From NCBI GenBank assembly GCA_964516605.1, contig CAZFAA010000029.1, forward strand, positions 1 through 20,284: DNA of 20,284 bases. Direction: 5' to 3'. Positions within the stretch are counted from its first letter, which is position 1. Each line of letters starts with the position of its first letter. This DNA comes from GCA-2732805 sp964516605 (lineage in GTDB: Bacteria > Pseudomonadota > Gammaproteobacteria > Coxiellales > Coxiellaceae). This document shows, in pieces, positions 7,982-15,126 of the stretch. Position numbers and translations under genes: made by a program. Under the pieces are notes generated by a model that ran no database searches, was not told where the DNA came from, and saw only the letters and a program-made list of their open reading frames with translations.

Positions 7982-9064
7982 TTATCTTAATTTCAAAGTA
8001 GACAATCCTAACAAAACTAAAATAGCAGTAATAATCCAAAAACGCACAATCACTTTAGGCTCAGGCCAACCCTTGAGTTCAAAATGATGGTGCAATGGCG
8101 CCATACGAAAAATACGTTTACCCGTCATCTTAAAACTGGCTACTTGCAAAATAACCGATACTGTTTCTGCCACAAAAATGCCGCCCATAATCACCAACAC
8201 CAACTCTTCGCGCACACTAATGGCAATCATTCCCAATGTAGCACCCAATCCCAAAGAGCCCACATCACCCATAAAAATTTCTGCAGGATAAGCGTTATAC
8301 CATAAAAATCCTAATCCTGAGCCAACTACAGCAGCACACAAAACCGTCATTTCGCCAACCCCTGGTACATAGGGAATCGTCAAATACGTTGCAAATTCCA
8401 TATTGCCTGTCACGTAGGCAAAAACACCTAATGCTAAAGTAACAAATACCGTTGGCATCATGGCTAACCCGTCCAAGCCATCCGTTAAATTCACCGCATT
8501 GCTACTGCCGACAATAACAAAATAAGAAAATACGATAAAAAATCCACCCATCTGTGGCAACACATCTTTAAAAAAAGGAATAACTAATTGCGTACTGCTA
8601 GGAGAATCAGCAGTAACATACAACAATACCGCCGCTGTAATACCTAAAATGGATTGCCACAAATATTTCCACCGCGCCTTGAGCCCTTTGCTATTGTGAT
8701 ACACAACCTTACGATAATCATCTACAAAACCAATCGCACCAAACCCCAGCATGACAAAAAGTGTCAGCCAAATGAAATGATTGGTCAGATCGCCCCATAG
8801 CAGGGTGCTCACAAGAATAGAAAACAGAATCAGCACACCGCCCATTGTGGGTGTGCCGGATTTTTTTAAATGTGATTGCGGTCCATCATCACGTACTGCC
8901 TGCCCTACTTGCAATTGCTTCAATTTACGAATCATTGCCGGAGCGAGAAACAGACAGAACAAAAACGCTGTCAAAGCCGCAACGATCGAGCGAAATGTTA
9001 AATATTCAAAGACCCGCAGGCAATGAGCATAGTGTTCTAAATAACTGACAAGCCACAGTAACAT
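7982..9064 (-). CDS. mraY: Phospho-MurNAc-pentapeptide transferase MraY
   Basis: MraY moves phospho-MurNAc-pentapeptide onto undecaprenyl phosphate, making lipid I in the inner membrane. The 360 residues equal the E. coli length. It has ten predicted membrane segments. The catalytic and Mg-binding motifs are GFVDDYRK (Asp 115-116), NAVNLTDGLDGLA (Asp 195 and 198), FMGDVGSLGLG (Asp 267) and PLHHHFELKGW (His 325-327). The ATG at 9064 has AAAGGA seven bases upstream and lies 15 bp after murF. Confidence 0.97.
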   Translation of the reverse strand: MLLWLVSYLEHYAHCLRVFEYLTFRSIVAALTAFLFCLFLAPAMIRKLKQLQVGQAVRDDGPQSHLKKSGTPTMGGVLILFSILVSTLLWGDLTNHFIWLTLFVMLGFGAIGFVDDYRKVVYHNSKGLKARWKYLWQSILGITAAVLLYVTADSPSSTQLVIPFFKDVLPQMGGFFIVFSYFVIVGSSNAVNLTDGLDGLAMMPTVFVTLALGVFAYVTGNMEFATYLTIPYVPGVGEMTVLCAAVVGSGLGFLWYNAYPAEIFMGDVGSLGLGATLGMIAISVREELVLVIMGGIFVAETVSVILQVASFKMTGKRIFRMAPLHHHFELKGWPEPKVIVRFWIITAILVLLGLSTLKLR

Positions 9065-9079
9065 AGTATTTTCCTTTGA

Positions 9080-10438
9080 TTAGGCGCTCGGCACAGGCCT
9101 TGCATCCACGATTGCTTCCACCACTTCATTCATCTTCATCGAATTGGATCCTTTTACTAGAATAGTTTGAGAGGATGATAAGTGTTTTTTTAATTCTTCT
9201 ATTAGAGCATTCTTATCACTAAAATGAAATGCTCCCGATCCAAATGCATCCGCTGTTTGCTTAGCTAATTCCCCATAACAATACAGTCGCGCCACGCCCA
9301 ATGCTTTTGCCTTTTGGCCGATCTGCGCATGAATATCCTGCGCATCCTGCCCCATTTCTTTCATGTCTGCAAACACAAAGATGGGGTCTTTGGAGCGATG
9401 GACCAATAACTTAATCGCCGCTTCCGTTGATAAAGGATTTGCATTATAACTGTCATCAATAACAACCACGCCTTGCGCTGTTTTCATCTCAATTAACCGG
9501 CGCTTAACTGGTGCGGCTTGCTCTAGCCCGCGCTGAATCTGTTCGGCCGTTAACCCCAGTGCATAACCGCAAGCAGCAGCCGCCAAGGCATTATACACAT
9601 TGTGTTCGCCAATTAAAGGCAACGTTACATCACTTACAGAGCCAGGTAATATTAAGGTAAATGACGCGTGCCCCGTTGTATCGACACGAATGCCATCAGC
9701 CATTACATCTGCATCATGCTTAATACCAAAACGAATGACCTTACGCTGTTTATTCAGATCCAACCAAAATTGAGCAAACTCATCATCCGCATTCATCACG
9801 GCCACACCCTCTTCTAGTAAACCCCCATAAATTTCAGCTTTCGCTTGCGCAATATTAGTCAGTGACCCAAAGCCTTCTAAATGCGCTGGGGCAACATTTG
9901 TGATCACCGCAACATCCGGCTTTACCAACGGCACCAGTGCCGCAATCTCACCTACATGATTCGCACCAATCTCCGCTACGAAAAATTGATGTTCCGGCTT
10001 TAATGCCAATAATGTGAGTGGCACACCTAAATGATTATTGAAACTGCCTTGACTTGCATGCGTTCTGCCTGCTTGCGCAAAAATACTTTCTAATAAGGAA
10101 CGTGTCGTGGTCTTACCACAACTGCCTGTCACGGCAATCACGCGTGCCGACATTTGTAAACGATGATACGCCGCAACATCTTGCAATGCTTGAACAGTAT
10201 TGTTCACAACAATATAAGGTAGCGTTATCCCATTCTGTGGTTTTTCACACACGATACAACTGGCGCCAGCTGCAATAGCCTGTGGAATAAATTCATGACC
10301 ATTTTTAAATTCGCCAATAATAGCTATGTATACATCACCCGGTTGTAAGCTACGCGTATCAATACTGATCTGTGCAAACTCGACATCCTGACCGTATGCC
10401 ACCCCTTTTATGATCTTCGCAAGCTGTGATGTCTTCAT
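9080..10438 (-). CDS. murF: UDP-MurNAc-tripeptide--D-Ala-D-Ala ligase MurF
   Basis: MurF adds D-Ala-D-Ala to the UDP-MurNAc tripeptide, the last cytoplasmic ligation. The 452 residues show the N-terminal substrate domain (SIDTRSLQPGDVYIAI), the P-loop VTGSCGKTTTRS (G105-T111, slightly unusual with Cys), GSFNNHLGVPLTLL, EIGANHVGEI, TNVAPAHLEGFGS, GEHNVYNALAA, PVKRRL, VIDDSYNANPLS and ADMKEMG. The FNNHLGVP and DDSYNANP motifs are specific to MurF. Its ATG overlaps the murE stop as ATGA. No ddl gene, whose product MurF uses, is present in the window. Confidence 0.97.
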   Translation of the reverse strand: MKTSQLAKIIKGVAYGQDVEFAQISIDTRSLQPGDVYIAIIGEFKNGHEFIPQAIAAGASCIVCEKPQNGITLPYIVVNNTVQALQDVAAYHRLQMSARVIAVTGSCGKTTTRSLLESIFAQAGRTHASQGSFNNHLGVPLTLLALKPEHQFFVAEIGANHVGEIAALVPLVKPDVAVITNVAPAHLEGFGSLTNIAQAKAEIYGGLLEEGVAVMNADDEFAQFWLDLNKQRKVIRFGIKHDADVMADGIRVDTTGHASFTLILPGSVSDVTLPLIGEHNVYNALAAAACGYALGLTAEQIQRGLEQAAPVKRRLIEMKTAQGVVVIDDSYNANPLSTEAAIKLLVHRSKDPIFVFADMKEMGQDAQDIHAQIGQKAKALGVARLYCYGELAKQTADAFGSGAFHFSDKNALIEELKKHLSSSQTILVKGSNSMKMNEVVEAIVDARPVPSA

Positions 10439-11883
10439 GTACGCTCCTGTGCAAGTAGTTTTTCTGCAACAATGTCTCCATCATTAAATGGCAACACCTC
10501 ATCACCTATAATTTGATAATCTTCATGCCCCTTACCTGCAATTAAAATTAAATCCTGTGCGCTAGCTTGCACAAGAACCCGCTCAATTGCAGCACGACGA
10601 TCCAGCTCAACGCCTAACAATTTATCCACACTGATGCCCCTACAAATCATCTGTGCAATATGCTCTGGTGATTCGCGGCGCGGATTATCATTTGTCACCA
10701 ACACATAATCAGACAGCTTTGCAGCAATTGACCCCATGCGCTCACGCTTAGAGGGATCACGATCACCTCCGCAACCAAACACCGTATACAATCTACCAGA
10801 ACAATGTTCACGCAATGCCATTAAAGCTTTTTCCAATGCATCAGGAGTATGTGCAAAATCAACAATTACAGTTGGCTTACCTGGCGCACGATACAATTGC
10901 ATGCGCCCAGGTGGTGTAGCGAGCTGCGCTATTTTTGCAACAACCTCATCCAGCGGCATTCCCATCGCCCCCAACACACCGACCACAGCCAAACAATTAG
11001 CAATATTAAAACGCCCTAATAACGGCACATGCAAAGGCCGTACTCCCCATGGCGTGTGCAATGTCATATCAAAACCATGCTCTAATGCTACTATCGATTG
11101 CACATAAATATCCGCAACTTGTTCTGTTGAATAAGACAGCACACAATAGCGTGATCCAAATGCCTCAACGATTTGCGCACCAACAGGATCATCGCAATTT
11201 ACTACCGCCGTTTTTAATGTTGGCCAGGCAAATAATTTTTTCTTAGCCATAGCATACGAGCTCATATCGCCATGAAAATCGAGATGATCATGAGACAGAT
11301 TGGTAAAAACAGCGATATCAAATTCAACACCGCCTACACGATGCTGCTCCAAAGCATGTGAGGATACTTCCATCGCCACTGTTTTAACTTTGTCATCCAC
11401 TAATTCTTTTAAGATGGCCTGTACATCTGTCGCCATAGGCGTGGTATGTGCAAGTTTCTTAATGTGCGGCAATCGACCATACCCTGTAGTCCCTAAAATC
11501 GCCGTCTCAGCTAAACAATGGGCTATAAAATAAGTAATGGACGTTTTGCCATTGGTGCCGGTAACCCCAACCACATTCAATTTGCGTGCAGGAAACCCAT
11601 AAAATTCAGCAGCTATTACACCCTGCTTAACAGTGAGGTGCTCTACCGCAACAAACGGAATATCTGCTTTGGGTAATAAAAACTGTCGCATGCCGTCCGC
11701 TTCATAGACTATTTTACTCGCACCACGATCTAATGCCTGTTGAATAAAATGCCGTCCATCGACCGTCAGCCCTGGCATGGCGAAAAAAATATCGCCTGGT
11801 TGTACTTTTCGACTATCATATTGAATATTCATTCGATTATGATAGCAGAACACATCACCTTTGACATAATCAACAAGGCACAT
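10435..11883 (-). CDS. murE: UDP-MurNAc-L-Ala-D-Glu--meso-DAP ligase MurE
   Basis: MurE adds the third peptide residue to the precursor. The 482 residues carry the substrate-domain motif YDSRKVQPGDIFFA, the P-loop VTGTNGKTSITYF (109-115), TTPMATD, MEVSSHALEQHR, FTNLSHDHLDFHG, AMAKKKLF (the carbamylated Lys region), PPGRMQ, VDFAHTPDAL and TNDNPRRESP. DNPR (399-402) marks meso-diaminopimelate specificity. The start is uncertain. The ATG at 11883 gives a family-like length, but its only purine-rich site (GAAGG) touches the codon. An ATG at 11832 (MNIQYDSR) would give 465 residues. The start lies 5 bp from the divergent start of the glycosyltransferase gene, so any murE promoter must lie inside that gene. 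Confidence 0.93.
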   Translation of the reverse strand: MCLVDYVKGDVFCYHNRMNIQYDSRKVQPGDIFFAMPGLTVDGRHFIQQALDRGASKIVYEADGMRQFLLPKADIPFVAVEHLTVKQGVIAAEFYGFPARKLNVVGVTGTNGKTSITYFIAHCLAETAILGTTGYGRLPHIKKLAHTTPMATDVQAILKELVDDKVKTVAMEVSSHALEQHRVGGVEFDIAVFTNLSHDHLDFHGDMSSYAMAKKKLFAWPTLKTAVVNCDDPVGAQIVEAFGSRYCVLSYSTEQVADIYVQSIVALEHGFDMTLHTPWGVRPLHVPLLGRFNIANCLAVVGVLGAMGMPLDEVVAKIAQLATPPGRMQLYRAPGKPTVIVDFAHTPDALEKALMALREHCSGRLYTVFGCGGDRDPSKRERMGSIAAKLSDYVLVTNDNPRRESPEHIAQMICRGISVDKLLGVELDRRAAIERVLVQASAQDLILIAGKGHEDYQIIGDEVLPFNDGDIVAEKLLAQERT

Positions 11884-11888
11884 CCTTC

Positions 11889-13505
11889 ATGAATCAGCTG
11901 ACCAATCGCTCTCGCTTTTGGACCATCACCCTCTTTGGTGTATTGGCCTGCAGTCTATTATTTTTTCTGACCAATAAAATTAATAATTTTGATGAATTGC
12001 ATTATTTAAGTCTGGCTTTTGAAATGCACCAACAACACTATTATTTACTGCCGATGACACTCGGGCAACCTGACATACAAAAACCACCTTTGCTGTATTG
12101 GCTTATTAATCTAGGTTGGTCTGTGTTCGGTATGAACACGGCCTGGCCTTTACTGCTCATTACACTACTGAACATCGGCTGCTTAATTGCTACATATTGT
12201 ATCGCGCAACAACTATTCCCTGAACACCCCCTCACTGCACAATTGGCTGTGATCGTGCTAGCAACCGGCTTTTTTTGGTTTGGTTTTTTCAATCACATTC
12301 GTTTTGATGGCTTGCTGACACTACTGACAATTCTATATAGCTATTGCGCCATAAATATCTACCGCAGGCGTACCTGGACATGGACGCTGCTCGCTGGTCT
12401 ATGCTTAGGGCTTGGGTTTTTAGCGAAAGGCGCTGCGATTTTAGTATTCGCACTACCCTTTTATCTATTACTCCCCTGCTATGAAACACAACACTATGCT
12501 TACCATAAATGGTTTACACAGTTTGTACTGACCTGCCTGATTGCACTGTGCATTCTTCTATTGTGGGCTATACCCTTGTACCATTCGCTTGGCCAAGCAA
12601 CCCTCATTGATTTATTTTTCACACAGCAGCACAGTCGCTTGGTGCTCAATCATCACTGGAGTGAATTACCTAATCTGCTCATTTCTTTTTTACCGTGGGC
12701 CGCCTTACCCATATTGTGGCTAAATTTACCCTGCCTTATTACCCAAAAAATAAATCGCCATGTGTTATTGCTCACCTGGAGCGTATTGCTACCAACACTT
12801 TTTTTTACGTTTTGTGTTGTCATGCATGCTAAACGTTACTTGCTACCACTGTACCCCTACTGCGCGATCTTGTTGGCTTATACCATCAGTCTGCGCATTA
12901 ATTTAAAATGGCTCATTATACAGAATCGCATTTTAATAACACTGGCTGCAATCAGCGGTACGGGCCTCATGCTTCTAGGCTTCATCCCCTTGCCAATACT
13001 TTCGCATGTCCTACCGCCATCACTCAGCTATAGCGTATGGGGTGGTCTATTAAATGTTACCGCGCTGGTTGCGTATTTTTTCAATCGTCACCCAACCATC
13101 AAATCAGCGTTTAGCGTATTGATTGGACTTATTGTGGCTGGGTTACTGGTTAGCCTTGTGGGAATTGCTGGTGTCTTTACCCGCACCAATGATCGCACCA
13201 TTCAAGCCTTAACATTACAAGTACAAGCTAACCAAGCAAAGCATATCCCTCAAGCGAATTTAATTAGCGGTGGTTATCAAATCTTCGCGTTTAAGGGGCG
13301 CTTACCTCAGCCCCTACCGTTCTTTACTAACGAAAAAAGCGTAAAATTTCATAATTGGATGGCCAAAAATCCAGATGGCATCCTCTATTTTTCATCACGC
13401 GATCATGTACGTCCCTGCATCGCTTCTTACCCAACAATTCAACTGCACGGCAGTAATTTGCTCATTACTATTGTTTCAGTGAAAGACTATCTAGCGTCTT
13501 GCTAA
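11889..13505 (+). CDS. ArnT-like (GT83) membrane glycosyltransferase
   Basis: The 538 residues form a polytopic membrane protein: a first segment at about 11-28, a periplasmic-type loop with NNFDELHY (Asp35, Glu36), then QKPPLLYWLINLGWSVFG (KPPLLYW at 65-71), and about ten further hydrophobic segments. The DE-H-Y pair and the KPPL-W motif are the hallmarks of ArnT and related GT-C enzymes that move a sugar from an undecaprenyl-phosphate carrier onto lipid A or another acceptor in the periplasm. The C-terminal 120 residues form a soluble domain. The acceptor and sugar cannot be told from sequence, so no arnT symbol is given. It is opposite in direction to the dcw genes. Its start is 5 bp from murE, and its stop lies in a small inverted repeat. 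No clear ribosome site precedes the ATG, but a stop just upstream excludes a longer form. Confidence 0.8.
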   Translation: MNQLTNRSRFWTITLFGVLACSLLFFLTNKINNFDELHYLSLAFEMHQQHYYLLPMTLGQPDIQKPPLLYWLINLGWSVFGMNTAWPLLLITLLNIGCLIATYCIAQQLFPEHPLTAQLAVIVLATGFFWFGFFNHIRFDGLLTLLTILYSYCAINIYRRRTWTWTLLAGLCLGLGFLAKGAAILVFALPFYLLLPCYETQHYAYHKWFTQFVLTCLIALCILLLWAIPLYHSLGQATLIDLFFTQQHSRLVLNHHWSELPNLLISFLPWAALPILWLNLPCLITQKINRHVLLLTWSVLLPTLFFTFCVVMHAKRYLLPLYPYCAILLAYTISLRINLKWLIIQNRILITLAAISGTGLMLLGFIPLPILSHVLPPSLSYSVWGGLLNVTALVAYFFNRHPTIKSAFSVLIGLIVAGLLVSLVGIAGVFTRTNDRTIQALTLQVQANQAKHIPQANLISGGYQIFAFKGRLPQPLPFFTNEKSVKFHNWMAKNPDGILYFSSRDHVRPCIASYPTIQLHGSNLLITIVSVKDYLASC

Positions 13506-13519
13506 AGATAATCTTTAGC
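13501..13519 (+). terminator. Hairpin at the end of the glycosyltransferase gene
   Basis: GCTAAAGAT and ATCTTTAGC form a perfect 9-bp inverted repeat around one base, overlapping the TAA stop. No T-run follows, so it may be a weak or factor-dependent terminator or an mRNA end stabiliser. Confidence 0.4.
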
Positions 13520-13531
13520 ACCAATAGTAAA

Positions 13532-13551
13532 TTTAAGATTTCGTTAACGTT
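13532..13551 (+). promoter_or_regulatory. PmrA-box-like direct repeat
   Basis: TTTAAGATTTCGTTAACGTT holds two TTAA cores 11 bp apart. It resembles the tandem cTTAATatT-N2-cTTAATatT site bound by PmrA ahead of many Legionella and Coxiella effector genes. Several positions differ. It lies 55 bp before the 71-codon remnant. A similar half-site, CTTAATACC, is at 13847-13855 ahead of the kinase gene. Confidence 0.25.
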
Positions 13552-13606
13552 ATGACAAGATGATCATCGGCAATAGATATACCAGCAGGTTATGGGGTAG
13601 TAAAGT

Positions 13607-13822
13607 ATGCGTCGGTTTTCAGCAGAAATAGCAAAAATGGAGGGTAGTAATACATTATTACTCAACATCAATTCAGATGAATTTCTACTCAGGTCTGCAG
13701 GCCGCTATTTTTTTCGTAAAAAATTGCTTTTAGACGATTCAACTCAAAAATGGGTTATTAACATAGCCCCCTGCACTGATGAAAAGAAATCACAGTCTAG
13801 GGCGTGTCTTCATTTTAAATGA
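13607..13822 (+). pseudogene. Truncated duplicate of the kinase N-terminus
   Basis: The 71-codon frame aligns with the first ~60 residues of the kinase gene downstream. LLLNINSDEFLLRSAGRYFFRKK matches VVTLLDDDVVLATQGRYFLVDKA in hydrophobic pattern, and GRYF is identical and at nearly the same position (32-35 versus 33-36); each string here is compared only in part. The upstream DNA is also related: AATAG, a spacer, then TGGGGTA occurs before both ATGs. So this looks like an old tandem duplication whose copy has lost everything after the first strands of the kinase fold. Its last six codons lie in a 37-bp palindrome, which probably marks the truncation point. It has a usable ribosome site (TGGGG) and could still be translated as a small protein. 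No function is assigned. Confidence 0.55.
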
Positions 13823-13834
13823 AGACACGCCCTA
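13798..13834. repeat. 37-bp perfect inverted repeat
   Basis: The arms TAGGGCGTGTCTTCATTT and AAATGAAGACACGCCCTA are fully complementary around a single T. The stop codon of the truncated kinase duplicate lies in its centre. The RNA would form a very stable stem. It has no following T-run, so it is not a classic terminator in either direction. It may be a terminator-like barrier between the two genes or a scar of recombination. Confidence 0.85.
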
Positions 13835-13905
13835 ATACTTTCTTAACTTAATACCGATATTATTCCCTAAATAATAGCTGTGTATCAGTACGTTTGGGGT
13901 AAGTT

Positions 13906-15126
13906 ATGAAGAGCTCGTTTGTCGGCATCATTCAAATGATGTCAAAATGTAAAATTAATGTGGTCACCCTGCTAGACGACGATGTCGTACTGGCTACACA
14001 AGGGCGCTACTTTCTTGTCGATAAAGCAGTAATACAACATCAGACCTTAAACCGTATTTACAGTGCATGCGAACTCAATCCTAAGACAGGCGATCGATTA
14101 AATGACAATCGTTGGCTGGTTAAAATCAATGAGTTTTCTGCACTCGATTCGGCTCCCGCTGCTGCTACAGAGTACCTCTTTGGATCTCCTCATATTCCGA
14201 TGCTTAAACCTGTTTATGAGGAAAATCGCAGCAGCAAAACAAGCTATTTGATCATACAACAGCTTGGTGATTTAAATTTAGCTCAGCAGCTAGAAAACAC
14301 GTCTCATTTAAGTTTTGAAACAGCCTTTAAAATCGCTTGTTCACTGCTGCAATCTCTGCACTCGATACATAAATCTTCTACCGTGCACCGCGATCTTAAA
14401 CCTGAAAATATTATTATGGATGCAATCGGTTGTGCTCACATTGTTGATTTTGGCTCAGCTTGCGCAAATAACGCAGTATGCCCTCCAGAAGCAACCGCGC
14501 GCTATATGTCACCTGAATCAAGAATACTGAAAGCAAAGCAAACAACTGCTATCGATATTTTTGCACTTACAGCCATTTTAATTCAAGTGTTTGGTGGCAA
14601 TCCGTTTGTGAGTAAAGAAACTTTTGCTACGAACACCACTAATGCGCAACTGAACGATCAATACTACCAAATCCTTTATGATGTAAAACCTGAAGAATTA
14701 AACATACCTGCAGTCACTGAGCCATTCACAAACAATACATTTGACGTAAAGCCACTCGTCATAAGATTATTGCATACCATGCAATCTCATAGCGCAGAGA
14801 ATCGTCCTAGTGCAGCCACCCTACTGCAATTTTTCACAGCATGGCAACAATTAATAGCACCCTTAGATAGAAAATCGACAGACAATCAATCGCTCTATAA
14901 ACAATATTTGGTTACCATGATTTTAATTGCGCAGAACCAACATTCACATGAAAAACCTTCACAGATTCTGGCTAATCCAGAACGTTATAATGCGCTGATC
15001 GATACAGCAATAAGCTCTGCTGCGACACACCTTACAAATGGGGCTGGAGCATTCAAACGTCATGAATCTACTTCTACTCCTGACGTCAATTTTGACCATT
15101 TAGCTTTTGAATGTCATCCCTCTTAA
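13906..15126 (+). CDS. Hanks-type Ser/Thr protein kinase, soluble
   Basis: The 406 residues hold a eukaryote-like kinase domain. GRYFLVDKA (33-41) sits where the nucleotide loop should be but is poorly conserved. Lys73 in WLVKINEF fits the ATP-binding lysine and Glu89 the helix C glutamate. SYLIIQQLGDLNLAQQL is the hinge, HRDLKPENII (161-170) the catalytic loop with Asp163, Lys165 and Asn168, DFGSA (181-185) the metal-binding Asp, RYMSPES the activation-segment end, AIDIFALTAIL subdomain IX, and Arg300 in ENRPSA subdomain XI. All catalytic residues are present, so it is probably active. There is no membrane segment, PASTA repeat or signal peptide. The C-terminal ~95 residues are helical and unrecognised. 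The ATG is preceded by TGGGGT. Its stop overlaps the ftsI stop tail to tail by 4 bp. The substrate is unknown: a division or cell-wall protein or a host protein are both possible. Confidence 0.85.
   Translation: MKSSFVGIIQMMSKCKINVVTLLDDDVVLATQGRYFLVDKAVIQHQTLNRIYSACELNPKTGDRLNDNRWLVKINEFSALDSAPAAATEYLFGSPHIPMLKPVYEENRSSKTSYLIIQQLGDLNLAQQLENTSHLSFETAFKIACSLLQSLHSIHKSSTVHRDLKPENIIMDAIGCAHIVDFGSACANNAVCPPEATARYMSPESRILKAKQTTAIDIFALTAILIQVFGGNPFVSKETFATNTTNAQLNDQYYQILYDVKPEELNIPAVTEPFTNNTFDVKPLVIRLLHTMQSHSAENRPSAATLLQFFTAWQQLIAPLDRKSTDNQSLYKQYLVTMILIAQNQHSHEKPSQILANPERYNALIDTAISSAATHLTNGAGAFKRHESTSTPDVNFDHLAFECHPS

Noticed and set aside
10736..11107. 123-codon plus-strand frame antisense to murE
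   Set aside because: It mirrors a strongly conserved MurE coding region and has no ribosome site or recognisable protein features.
13906..15126. PASTA-type kinase of the PknB/PrkC class
   Set aside because: There is no membrane segment or PASTA repeat, and the length is too short.
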